A DNA stretch of 64,000 bases. Origin: Carboxylicivirga caseinilyticus. Its GTDB lineage: Bacteria > Bacteroidota > Bacteroidia > Bacteroidales > Marinilabiliaceae. The DNA is taken from the NCBI GenBank assembly GCA_025499705.1, contig JAFMVE010000025.1, forward strand, positions 20,324 to 84,323, given 5' to 3'. Shown piece after piece: positions 9,163 to 17,428 of this stretch; position 1 is the stretch's first letter; the number at the start of each line of letters is the position of its first letter. A program made the translations under genes and the position numbers. The notes beneath the pieces were generated by a model. The model saw only the letters and a program-made list of their open reading frames with translations. It ran no database searches and had not been told where the DNA came from.

Positions 9163-10227
9163 TTATTGAATCTGTATTTCCATTCCGTTTTTAAGTGTAC
9201 TCACACCATCGGTCACGATCTGATCGCCACTTTCCAATCCACTCAATACAGCATAATACTGACCATCGGGTGTTGATTTTACAGATATCACTTTTTGATT
9301 TACTTTATTGTTATCATACTTATACACCAACACTTTATCCTGCTGACTGAAAGTTGCTTTTTGAGGAATCAGGAAGACATCCTTAATAGTTTTAGGTATG
9401 ATCACCTGACCACTGGTCCCACTACGTAAAATCCCATTTGGATTATCAAATACAGCTCTGAAGTTAACCGAACCTGTATTTACATCAACCACACCTGAGA
9501 TGGTTTCAATACGTCCGGCATGTTCGTATTCTGTACCATCTGCCAACATCAGTTTCACAGATGGCATATTTTGTATTTTTTCAGCCTGAGTGTTACCTTC
9601 CCAGCTTCTCATATACTCAAGTAATTCTTTCTCATTCATTGAAAAATAAGCAACCACATGTTGAGTGTTGGCAACTGTTGTAAGTACACTTGAGCTGTTA
9701 ACCAGAGTCCCTAAACGATAAGGTAAGGTTCCTACAATACCATCAACCGGACTTTTCACTTTTGTCCAGCTTAATGAAGCTTTTGCACTTTCATAAGCCG
9801 CTTTAGCCGAGCTGAAAGAATTCTCATACGACTCTAAAAGCACATCACTTATAATACCTTTTTCGGCCAAAGGTCTCATTCTCTCAACATCTAATCTGGC
9901 AGTATTATAATTTGCTTCTGCAGTCTCCAGATTCTGTTCCGAAACAGGTGAGTTAATCTCAAATAATACCTGCCCTTTCTTTACGATAGAACCTTCATCT
10001 ACATAAACAGCTTCAATAAAGCCATCTATACGTGGTTTGATTTCAATGTCAATCTCACCCTTTAATACTGTTGGAAAAACCGTATGCAAATCAACATCAC
10101 TGGCCACCATCTTCTGCACAGGATAATTTTTTGCATTGGTTTGAGTATTACTTTGAGTTGGTTTCTGTTGACATGAAACCATAATGAAAAACCCTATTAT
10201 TCCAAGAGCTATTGTTTTCATTTTCAT
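9163..10227 (-). CDS. RND efflux periplasmic adaptor (membrane fusion protein) lipoprotein
   Basis: 354 residues with a lipobox (IMVSC, Cys19), so it is anchored in the inner membrane and faces the periplasm. It bridges the permease and the outer-membrane channel. It shows the standard split lipoyl domain (IDGFIEAVYVDEGSIVKKGQ region, residues 65-95, and KSPVDGIVGTLPYRLG region near 165), an alpha-hairpin between them, then the beta-barrel and membrane-proximal domains. It is the first gene after the MarR regulator, with a 91-bp gap that may hold the operon operator. Confidence 0.94.
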   Translation of the reverse strand: MKMKTIALGIIGFFIMVSCQQKPTQSNTQTNAKNYPVQKMVASDVDLHTVFPTVLKGEIDIEIKPRIDGFIEAVYVDEGSIVKKGQVLFEINSPVSEQNLETAEANYNTARLDVERMRPLAEKGIISDVLLESYENSFSSAKAAYESAKASLSWTKVKSPVDGIVGTLPYRLGTLVNSSSVLTTVANTQHVVAYFSMNEKELLEYMRSWEGNTQAEKIQNMPSVKLMLADGTEYEHAGRIETISGVVDVNTGSVNFRAVFDNPNGILRSGTSGQVIIPKTIKDVFLIPQKATFSQQDKVLVYKYDNNKVNQKVISVKSTPDGQYYAVLSGLESGDQIVTDGVSTLKNGMEIQIQ

Positions 10228-10279
10228 CTTGTTTATCTATTTGTTTTATATTTATACATATATAGTTGCTTTGGTCAAT

Positions 10280-10287
10280 AGTATACT
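10280..10287. promoter_or_regulatory. Palindrome in MarR-adaptor gap, candidate operator
   Basis: AGTATACT is a perfect 8-bp palindrome in the only sizeable gap of the efflux operon, between the MarR gene and the adaptor. MarR proteins bind short palindromes near their targets, so it is a candidate site. It is short enough to arise by chance. Confidence 0.25.
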
Positions 10288-10318
10288 TTATCAACCTTTA
10301 TTGTAAAAAAAATCTTAA

Positions 10319-10753
10319 TTAGAATTCTTCAGCTCTTGTTTTAACGTGATTAATTACTTTGTAAAAAGTATAGATCTCTTCATCGGTAAGTCCAACCATC
10401 AATTCTTTTGTTATCAATTGCTCCTCTGCATAAAACAAATCAGTTAAATCAACCCCTTTCCCGGTGATATTAATGATATTACGTCTCCTGTCATTTGGAT
10501 CCGTAATTCTTACTATCAAACCATCTTTTTCCAATACATCTACAATTCGAAGAACCAATGATTTGTCTTTTTTCATATGTTCCGCTATATCCTGCTGAAC
10601 CAATTGTTTTTGTTTGCTATGTCTGACAATCATAAGCACAACCATCTGATCAAAAGTATAGGTAATACCCAATTCACTCATGCGATTGGCCATCAATCGG
10701 GGAAAAATCCCTTTTAATCCCCCTAAGATCATTCCTAATGGTTGTATCTCCAT
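10319..10753 (-). CDS. MarR-family transcriptional regulator of the efflux operon
   Basis: 144 residues when started at the ATG at 10753; an upstream TTG would add 12 residues with no support. The winged-helix domain shows the LVQQDIAEHMKKDKS helix-turn-helix and the wing with DPNDRRRNI, a hallmark of MarR proteins (D-x-R-D/R-R), flanked by dimerisation helices. It probably represses the adaptor, permease and channel genes downstream and responds to a small phenolic or drug ligand; the ligand is unknown. It is the first gene of the operon, which suggests autoregulation. Confidence 0.88.
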   Translation of the reverse strand: MEIQPLGMILGGLKGIFPRLMANRMSELGITYTFDQMVVLMIVRHSKQKQLVQQDIAEHMKKDKSLVLRIVDVLEKDGLIVRITDPNDRRRNIINITGKGVDLTDLFYAEEQLITKELMVGLTDEEIYTFYKVINHVKTRAEEF

Positions 10754-11095
10754 TTTAGTACCTATTAAATTTATTGCACAAAGTAGCAAACAATAGTTGA
10801 CATTTACAACTGTTTATTTTGTCATTTAATTTTAATTAACAATTTCTTATTCTTACTACTTTACCAGCCACCATATAAAACAATTTATTTCAGAGAATAA
10901 ACTATTTTCAACTCAAACAATTCAACAGAAATTCTTAGTGCCTTAGTGGTCAAAGAAAGCTCGTGACATAGCATGGCTAATGCCTTAAATTCTCTAAAAA
11001 TTACCATTTCCGGGATACTAAATCACTAATAAGAATTAAGATCATCTTGCAAAAATGATAATTTCAAGCTTATATCAACGAAGGATTTCCAACTC
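10754..11095. other. Intergenic region without gene
   Basis: Separates the MarR gene from the thioesterase. No ORF or RNA gene is visible. It contains two tandem copies of an 8-mer, CTTAGTGC and CTTAGTGG (10934-10949), which looks like a degenerate member of a short tandem-repeat family. The MarR operon promoter must lie in the left part, but I could not assign it. Confidence 0.5.
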
Positions 11096-11506
11096 CTATA
11101 TCTTTGTCTCCAAAGAAAATAAATCAAAGAGTTCAGTTGGTACTCTGGTTATTCTTTTGGTTTCCATATCCATCATACACCATTTGGTTAACGATTTCAT
11201 CAGTAATTTTCCGGTTTCCTTATCTTTTACTTCAACAGCACGATACGAATAAGCTTTTTCAAACTTTTCGACATATGTTTCTATAGTAATCTGTTGGTCA
11301 AGCAGTGCAGACGCCTTATATTCAATAAAATGTGAAGAAACAACCCAAAAATACTTTACATCATAACCCGTTCCCTTTGTTATTTTGTACCAGTGAGCTT
11401 TTGAAATTTCCTGAATCCATTCAACATATTTAATATTGCTTACATGATTCAGTTCGTCAATATCTGATTCTCTTACAGTGTATTCTTCTATATAATGCTC
11501 TTTCAT
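11096..11506 (-). CDS. Acyl-CoA thioesterase, hotdog fold (YbgC/FadM-like)
   Basis: 136 residues from the ATG at 11506; a longer frame adds seven residues. Hotdog thioesterases hydrolyse acyl-CoA or acyl-ACP in the cytoplasm. The N-terminal strand VRESDIDELNHVSNIKYVEW matches the 4HBT pattern, with Asp and the conserved Asn-His pair preceding the central helix. Late strands contain the KWCMMDMETKRITRVP motif common in Bacteroidota members. The acyl substrate is not predictable. It is a single-gene unit. Confidence 0.85.
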   Translation of the reverse strand: MKEHYIEEYTVRESDIDELNHVSNIKYVEWIQEISKAHWYKITKGTGYDVKYFWVVSSHFIEYKASALLDQQITIETYVEKFEKAYSYRAVEVKDKETGKLLMKSLTKWCMMDMETKRITRVPTELFDLFSLETKI

Positions 11507-11625
11507 TCTTTTATATTTTATGAACAAAAATATTAAAATGAAATCATAACATTAAATAAATCAAGTAGCAGTTAATGATATTTATTTGATTTAATAGGAG
11601 AATTAATTTAATCTTTCCTTTAAAT

Positions 11626-12003
11626 CTAATACCTGATCCAATTAAAAGCAGCCTCTTCTGTAGCGAATACTTTAACTATAAAACCGAGTTTTTCATATAC
11701 CTCTTTCACAAAAATCATTGACGCTGCCACCGAATATGGATCGTCAACAATCAATGCTTGTTTTTTACCTTTTATAATAGGCTCTACAGCTTGCAAAAAT
11801 TCAATGATATGAACCAATTGACTCTGAACAATATTGAACCTTCCGTGTCGGTAATCTGATAACAGATCATAATTCATCTGCGTAAATTCAGGCATTTTAA
11901 GAAATTTAGCCCAGGCTTCTTCTATATCCTCTGATTGTATAATTCCGGAATGCTTATATCTAATGATTTTATGTTTATGATCAATACTTATCGAAAATCT
12001 CAT
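11626..12003 (-). CDS. SpoIIAA/STAS-like domain protein
   Basis: 125 residues, no signal peptide or membrane segment, so cytoplasmic. The pattern (two N-terminal strands, helix EDIEEAWAKFLK, strand with YDLLSDYRHG, helix, strand ALIVDDP, helix, strand) resembles the small SpoIIAA/STAS-like proteins common in Bacteroidota. Proteins of this fold often act as anti-sigma antagonists or bind lipids or nucleotides, but no partner gene is nearby. The fold call is moderate and function is unassigned. Confidence 0.55.
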   Translation of the reverse strand: MRFSISIDHKHKIIRYKHSGIIQSEDIEEAWAKFLKMPEFTQMNYDLLSDYRHGRFNIVQSQLVHIIEFLQAVEPIIKGKKQALIVDDPYSVAASMIFVKEVYEKLGFIVKVFATEEAAFNWIRY

Positions 12004-12332
12004 AATGCTGGTAGTTATCAGGGTTTGATTCTGTACTATACAAAATATTCCATTTTATGCTTAATGTCAATTAAGAGCTGCAATTTAGTTATATCAGATA
12101 AACGACATTGTTAAAATTTAAGCATCGAGCCAAAACATTTCACAAGCCACTTAAACACTGTTATACAACACATTATAGAAACAGAAACTTCTAATATAAG
12201 ACAACAACAAACATTGATGACAATTTGATGACATCTTATGACAACAGATGACATGAATATGACCAAACGGTGTTATGACTGCCATACTTTAGCTGATGTA
12301 AATAATACATTATTAATCTAAAACAAAACGTC
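12004..12332. other. Regulatory intergenic region without gene
   Basis: Lies between the divergent genes at 11626-12003 and 12333-12698, so it holds both promoters. The main visible signal is the phased ATGACA array listed separately. A TACTTTAG (12285-12292), one mismatch from the Bacteroidota -7 element TAnnTTTG, could be the rightward promoter. Confidence 0.5.
12217..12264 (-). promoter_or_regulatory. Array of five helically phased ATGACA sites
   Basis: ATGACA occurs at 12217, 12228, 12238 and 12248, and ATGACC at 12259: spacings of 11, 10, 10 and 11 bp, one helical turn each. Read on the minus strand the unit is TGTCAT, the half-site of the PhoB box, whose members are also spaced 11 bp. 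It lies about 70-115 bp before the start of the small secreted protein at 12333. This suggests cooperative binding by an OmpR/PhoB-type response regulator. The regulator itself is not identified. Confidence 0.5.
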
Positions 12333-12698
12333 ATGAAAAAGTTAGTATTAACATTAGTCGCAGCTTTAATGCTTGGTTCAGTATTTGGAGAATTATCAGC
12401 TAGAACTACCCCTGAGAAAGAAATGAAAAAATGTTGTCAAAAAGTAAAGAAAGAAGTTCGACAAGCATTAAGAGGTCCGTCCTTCGAATATCTTAAGCCT
12501 GATTGTCATGAAAAAGTAACAGTATATGTTGCTATTGACAAAGACAACAAACTAAAAGTAGTAAAAGTGAAAGGCCAAAACGAAAAATTAATTCAATATG
12601 TAGAAGAAACAATTAACAATGAAAAAATTGAGGCCAATCCTAAGTTATCTGGCAAAATGTTCATACTGGATTTGAATTTTTATCATCGTCCAGCATGA
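12333..12698 (+). CDS. Small secreted protein, possibly TonB-C-like fold
   Basis: 121 residues with a signal peptide (cleavage near ELSART, about residue 24). The mature part begins with Lys-rich sequence containing a Cys-Cys pair (KKCCQKVKK), then a region VTVYVAIDKDNKLKVVKVKG followed by a helix and a final strand. That strand-turn-strand-helix order loosely recalls the C-terminal domain of TonB and related small periplasmic proteins, but the match is weak. The upstream ATGACA array suggests tight regulation, perhaps by phosphate or another envelope signal; this is inference. Confidence 0.6.
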   Translation: MKKLVLTLVAALMLGSVFGELSARTTPEKEMKKCCQKVKKEVRQALRGPSFEYLKPDCHEKVTVYVAIDKDNKLKVVKVKGQNEKLIQYVEETINNEKIEANPKLSGKMFILDLNFYHRPA

Positions 12699-12715
12699 TG
12701 CTTCCAACTAATTGT

Positions 12716-12739
12716 TAAGAAATCGCCATTTCTTATTTT
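12716..12739 (+). terminator. Weak intrinsic terminator
   Basis: Stem TAAGAAAT / ATTTCTTA (12716-12723 and 12728-12735) with loop CGCC and a TTTT tail, 18 bp after the stop of the small secreted protein. Confidence 0.55.
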
Positions 12740-12779
12740 GGGTAATAAACTCTAATTTAATGCGCACAAATCAAAAGCA

Positions 12780-13835
12780 ATGCTAAAAATCATTTTACAA
12801 TATCACACCTTGGTTGTATGTTTTCTCCTTGGTATTTTGTTTGCACAAAACACATCAGCCCAAATCCTAACAAAAAAATATCATCTCGAAGGATACTGGA
12901 ATTTCTCTATTGGGGATAATCCGGAATGGAAAAATCCATCTTTCGACGATAGCATGTGGGACAAAATAAAAACAGGACAATCATGGGAATCACAAGGATA
13001 CAATGATTACAATGGTTATGCCTGGTACCGAAAAACTATTACCATCACATCAAAACCACAACGAGATCTAATCCTTAAGATAGGTGCCATTGATGATGCC
13101 GATCAGGTTTATCTTAATGGCACATTAATTGGCAATAAAGGAGGTTTCCCACCAATGCCTGAAACAGCTTATGATCAGGCACGAGAATATAAAATACCTC
13201 AACACCTATGGAAAGAAGGCGAAAACACCCTTGCCATAAGAGTATATGATTTTTATAACGTTGGCGGAATACTTAGTCATCCTCTGGCTATCTATGAAGA
13301 TATAACCGAAGACTATTTAACTCTCAACCTGGCTGGACAATGGCATTTTAAAACCGGCAATAACAATCAGTTTAAAGCACTTGAATACAATCATTCAGAC
13401 TGGGACAAAATAACAGTGCCTGCCCGATGGGAAGATCAGGGATGGCCCTATTTTGATGGTATAGCCTGGTACAGAAAAAGCTTCTATCTACCATCCGGAG
13501 CAAATAATTCGAACATGTACCTGATATTAGGTAGGATTGATGATGAAGATGAAGTTTATTTGAATGGAACTAAGATTGGTGAAACCAAAAAAAGCCATTC
13601 AGGTTGGAGTAGCAGTCCTTATCGCCAGTTACGCATTTACCGTATACCCGATAATTTATTGGTAAGGAATAATCCAAACATCATAGCAGTGAAAGTAAAA
13701 GATGATCAGTTGGATGGAGGTATATATGAAGGCCCCATCGGATTAGCTACGCAGGAACAAGCCGAGGATATCCGCACCATGTTTAAAGAATACAAAAGCG
13801 GCTGGGAAACTTTATTAGAATGGATATTTGATTAA
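12780..13835 (+). CDS. Secreted protein of two galactose-binding jelly-roll domains (paralog 1)
   Basis: 351 residues with a signal peptide (cleavage near NTSAQ, about residue 28). The mature protein is two copies of the same roughly 150-residue jelly roll, at about 33-180 and 185-330. Each copy has the sequence signs of the GH2 sugar-binding / beta-galactosidase jelly-roll group: a W-x-F-x-x-G-D/N start, FDDSMWD-type motif, W-E-x-Q-G, DG-x-AWYR, and a VYLNGT-x-IG strand. There is no catalytic domain, so it should bind carbohydrate or another ligand rather than cleave it. Its neighbour 22 bp downstream is a paralog, so they form an operon and may act as a pair. Function is unknown. Confidence 0.75.
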   Translation: MLKIILQYHTLVVCFLLGILFAQNTSAQILTKKYHLEGYWNFSIGDNPEWKNPSFDDSMWDKIKTGQSWESQGYNDYNGYAWYRKTITITSKPQRDLILKIGAIDDADQVYLNGTLIGNKGGFPPMPETAYDQAREYKIPQHLWKEGENTLAIRVYDFYNVGGILSHPLAIYEDITEDYLTLNLAGQWHFKTGNNNQFKALEYNHSDWDKITVPARWEDQGWPYFDGIAWYRKSFYLPSGANNSNMYLILGRIDDEDEVYLNGTKIGETKKSHSGWSSSPYRQLRIYRIPDNLLVRNNPNIIAVKVKDDQLDGGIYEGPIGLATQEQAEDIRTMFKEYKSGWETLLEWIFD

Positions 13836-13857
13836 TCGAACCTATCAAACAAAAAAA

Positions 13858-14877
13858 ATGAAGCAACTTATAATATATATCACTCTGTTTTTCATCGGAT
13901 TCAACAACCCATCCTGGGGTCAAAAAAGAGACCTTAAGATTTATAATCCTTTAAGGGGCACCTGGAAATTTAGTATCGGAGATAAACCGGAATGGATGAG
14001 TTATGATTTTGATGATTCAAACTGGGAAAACATTTATGTACCAGGCCCCTGGGAACAACAAGGCTTTAACGGATATGACGGTTACGCCTGGTACAGAACT
14101 TCATTTACTTTACCTGCCGGGGCTTCAGATAAAGAATTATGGCTCGACCTTGGTTATATAGACGATATTGATGAATGCTATTTAAATGGTAAGCTCATTG
14201 GCAGCAGTGGCACTTTTCCACCAGATTATCAAACAGCTTATAATGCACACAGATTGTATTTATTAACACCCGAAGATTTAATGTTTAATACAAAGAATGT
14301 ATTGGCCATAAGAGTTTATGATTCATATAATGAAGGAGGTATAATTTCGGGGAAAATAGGTATCTGGGAAAATCAATACCCTCTGGTACCGGATATCAAC
14401 CTTGCAGGCAGATGGAAATTTAAAACAGGTGATGAGAAATATTACAGTAAAATAGACCTCAATGAATCGAATTGGGATGAAATATATGTTCCTTCGGCAT
14501 GGGAAGACCAGGGCTATGAAAATTACGATGGCATTGGATGGTATCGTAAAACCATTACCATTCCTGACGGACTATACACAGATTCACCCGTTTTGTTACT
14601 AGGGAAAATTGACGATGTTGATGAAGTTTATGTCAATGATATGATGATCGGAAATACTGGATTGATTGACCCTTCGTATTTTGTTTATGGAGATGCATAT
14701 GATGATTTGCGTGGTTATATAATTCCATTAGAGATACTCAAAAAAAGTAAGACAATGACCATTGCAGTAAGAGTTTATGACGAAAGACTTACCGGAGGTA
14801 TTTATGAAGGTCCGATTGGATTGATTTCACAGGATAAGTATATCAAGTATTGGTTAAAACAAAGAAAGGAACATTAA
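13858..14877 (+). CDS. Secreted protein of two galactose-binding jelly-roll domains (paralog 2)
   Basis: 339 residues from the ATG at 13858, which begins a signal peptide (MKQLIIYITLFFIG, cleavage near SWGQ); an upstream start at 13828 would overlap the previous gene and spoil it. Like its neighbour it consists of two jelly rolls, each with the FDDSNWE/LNESNWDE motif, W-E-x-Q-G, YDGYAWYR/YDGIGWYR and the strand with CYLNGK or VYVNDM. The same domain type precedes signalling modules (phosphatases, cyclases) and GH2 enzymes in other proteins, but here it stands alone. The two genes arose by duplication of an already doubled unit. Confidence 0.75.
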   Translation: MKQLIIYITLFFIGFNNPSWGQKRDLKIYNPLRGTWKFSIGDKPEWMSYDFDDSNWENIYVPGPWEQQGFNGYDGYAWYRTSFTLPAGASDKELWLDLGYIDDIDECYLNGKLIGSSGTFPPDYQTAYNAHRLYLLTPEDLMFNTKNVLAIRVYDSYNEGGIISGKIGIWENQYPLVPDINLAGRWKFKTGDEKYYSKIDLNESNWDEIYVPSAWEDQGYENYDGIGWYRKTITIPDGLYTDSPVLLLGKIDDVDEVYVNDMMIGNTGLIDPSYFVYGDAYDDLRGYIIPLEILKKSKTMTIAVRVYDERLTGGIYEGPIGLISQDKYIKYWLKQRKEH

Positions 14878-14908
14878 TATTTGTTCCTTTCCAACTCGGT
14901 TTAATGAT

Positions 14909-14935
14909 AAAGTCCTCTTTCGAGGACTTTTTTTA
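14909..14935 (+). terminator. Intrinsic terminator
   Basis: Stem AAAGTCCTC / GAGGACTTT (14909-14917 and 14922-14930) with a 4-nt loop and T-run to 14934. It ends the jelly-roll operon and abuts the stop codon of the convergent LysM gene. Confidence 0.85.
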
Positions 14936-17299
14936 TTGTTGTTTTTTCACTTGTTTAACCGTCATATTAAAATCGGGGGTGAAATGTAAAACATATAATC
15001 CGCAATTATAATATCCTCCCCAATTTGAAGTACGTTCAAAATTTAAAGTCGATTGCACACCAAATGGATGATGATTAGCAATACAATATTCAAAATTCTT
15101 TCCATAATCTTTTAGGGCACTGATAAAATAGTAAGTCAAATCAAACCCCCACAAGCTATATCTACTCATATTTGCACTTACATTGGCATTCTGAAAGTAT
15201 GGTGAGATTGACATTGGTTCTGTTTTAAACCACCTTCGGTATTCTTCTATTATCTGACTACTTTGTTTATTCTTATAATCTACAAAATAATAACTAAACA
15301 TGTGCCCGTTCAAGGCATGTATATCTTCCGGATTAATGGTTTGATATTTCAACCATTCGGGCAGTCCCCATAAGGTAACATCGGCTTTTGTTTTACTTTG
15401 CGCTCCCTTGATAGTGGTAATAATCCTGTTCACCTGAGCTTCTTCTACAGAAGGAACAATAACAGTATTGCCTTTTTCTTTCGAGAACATCTTCTCTAAA
15501 CTGGCTAAATCGTCCTGTTTAAACTTATACTCAACAAAATCGGGCACAATACCTTTTTTAAAGCTTTCCCAATAGACCTTATTTCTAATCAGTTCGCTAA
15601 ATTTATTTTCATATTCCGATTTTGTATCTTCTGTTCTGATGACAACAATTCTTTTACCAGCAGAAGCCAACAGAATCTGATCAGCCATAGCATCAAACAA
15701 CAAAGTGTCAATTGGCATTACCTGAAACATATGAATATTATCAGCCAGTGCACTATTGTTTGTAGAAAATGGATAAACCATTGGAATGGAATGCTCTTTG
15801 GAGAACTGTGAAACAAAGGGAAGTTGCTGCGGATAAGCAGGACCTATAATAAGGTTCATTGATTGCATTACAGGATTGGCAAGAATAGACTTAACCTTAT
15901 TTGAATCCGGAGCGGTATCGTATACAAACATTTCCACATTCACTCCTTGTTTCTTTATTTTGTCAAGAGCAAGCAATGCCCCCTGATAAAACTCAACAAA
16001 CACTTTTGAATACTTCGATACTACCTTCTCTTCACGCTCACGTTGTGAAACTACACCATCCTTTTCTTCTTCAATTATATTGGCACGCATAGTTGCTTCC
16101 ACATTAAACGGAAGCATCAGTGCTACTTTTAAAGTAGGTTTATCAAGAAAGTAATTGTACGATTTACAATCCAGCTCAGTTAAATTAATAATCTCTACCT
16201 TAGCACCTTCCATTTCTTTAGTTGAATCAGCCTTTTGTTCGTAAACTGATTTAAACCAGTATCGATTAGGTACTTTTACAATATCGCCTTTCTTTAACCT
16301 CGCCAGATCCTGATCAGAATTCACTGTTTTCAGAATATCTATATCCACATTATATTCCCGCGAAATACCAAACAATGTTTCCTTGCGCTTAACCTTGTGA
16401 TATGTAAAAAGATTTTGATCCTCGCTCGTTTCAAGTTTTGAAGCCTTGATTGATGATTTTGGAATCCTTACCAAGTATCCCAATTTCAGATCATTTGCAT
16501 CAACCGAAGGATTAGCTTCTATTACATCATTGGGCTTGGCGTTATACTGTTGAGCAATACTATATATTGTTTCACCCTGAGAAATACTGTGATAGATATA
16601 TAAATCATCCTCCAGCTTCTGTGATTCTTTAACAACTGCCTGTTGAGGCTGTTCTTCTTTTTTGGGTATTCTGATTGAACTACCAATTTCAAGTACACCT
16701 GATTTAAGAGCCGGATTGCTCTTAATAATTTCACCTATTGCAACATCATACTTTTTCGACAAAGCATACATGGTTTCCTTTGGCTGAACAACATGTAGAA
16801 TATAGCTTTTCTCTTCAGACACTTCTTGAGTCTCTTCTTCGCTATGTTCTTTAGGTATTTTTATGATGGTACCATTGATTAAAGTTTTATCACTTCCGGG
16901 ATTATTGTCATAAATAACTTTAAGCGGCACATCATATTTCTTGGAGATAAAATACACTGTTTGTCCCGGCTCAACCGTATGATAAATGTATGAAGTTGAT
17001 TGAATCTCCTGTTTGGTGCTATTTCTACCTGATATCACAGGAATTTTTATTAGCTGCCCCTCTTTTAAACCAAAAGCAGCTTCCGGATTGGCTTCCAAAA
17101 GTTCCTTCTGTGATACCCCATAATTAACACTTATCCGGTAAAGTCCTTCTGATTTTTTTACTTTATAGAGATAGTAAACCTTACCTTCAATAACAATTTT
17201 TTCCATGCCATCGAATTGCTGAGCTTGTGCAGTAAAAACGACAAACAGCATTGCAATGCATAGTTTTAAAACAGTATAATTGATTTGTTTCATGTTCAT
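14933..17299 (-). CDS. LysM-repeat protein with C-terminal type 1 periplasmic-binding fold
   Basis: 788 residues with a signal peptide (cleavage near AQAQQ, about residue 27). Five LysM peptidoglycan-binding repeats follow between about residues 40 and 345, each with a Y-x-V-x-x-G-E-T-L-Y-x-I-S-x-x-Y pattern and an LKxGxxIxIP end. The second half (about 385-780) resembles the LpoA/branched-chain-amino-acid binding (PBP1) fold: VALMLPFNVE, a GALLALDKIKKQG helix and a LIIGPAYPQQL strand. It is probably periplasmic, bound to the cell wall, and may sense or regulate cell-wall synthesis; the ligand is unknown. A second in-frame ATG at 17293 is an equally good start. Confidence 0.88.
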   Translation of the reverse strand: MNMKQINYTVLKLCIAMLFVVFTAQAQQFDGMEKIVIEGKVYYLYKVKKSEGLYRISVNYGVSQKELLEANPEAAFGLKEGQLIKIPVISGRNSTKQEIQSTSYIYHTVEPGQTVYFISKKYDVPLKVIYDNNPGSDKTLINGTIIKIPKEHSEEETQEVSEEKSYILHVVQPKETMYALSKKYDVAIGEIIKSNPALKSGVLEIGSSIRIPKKEEQPQQAVVKESQKLEDDLYIYHSISQGETIYSIAQQYNAKPNDVIEANPSVDANDLKLGYLVRIPKSSIKASKLETSEDQNLFTYHKVKRKETLFGISREYNVDIDILKTVNSDQDLARLKKGDIVKVPNRYWFKSVYEQKADSTKEMEGAKVEIINLTELDCKSYNYFLDKPTLKVALMLPFNVEATMRANIIEEEKDGVVSQREREEKVVSKYSKVFVEFYQGALLALDKIKKQGVNVEMFVYDTAPDSNKVKSILANPVMQSMNLIIGPAYPQQLPFVSQFSKEHSIPMVYPFSTNNSALADNIHMFQVMPIDTLLFDAMADQILLASAGKRIVVIRTEDTKSEYENKFSELIRNKVYWESFKKGIVPDFVEYKFKQDDLASLEKMFSKEKGNTVIVPSVEEAQVNRIITTIKGAQSKTKADVTLWGLPEWLKYQTINPEDIHALNGHMFSYYFVDYKNKQSSQIIEEYRRWFKTEPMSISPYFQNANVSANMSRYSLWGFDLTYYFISALKDYGKNFEYCIANHHPFGVQSTLNFERTSNWGGYYNCGLYVLHFTPDFNMTVKQVKKQQ

Positions 17300-17428
17300 T
17301 TTTTCAAAGGTGTTTTTATGAACTCATTGCTTTAAACGATAACTCATGAAAAGTATTTCATAAAAATCACTTCATTTATCAAGCTTTCAAAAGTAAGAAA
17401 AGCCCACCACCCAACAAAACTATAATGA

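Noticed and set aside
10754..10789. TTG-initiated extension of the MarR protein
   Set aside because: It adds 12 residues without homology; the ATG at 10753 gives the normal MarR length.
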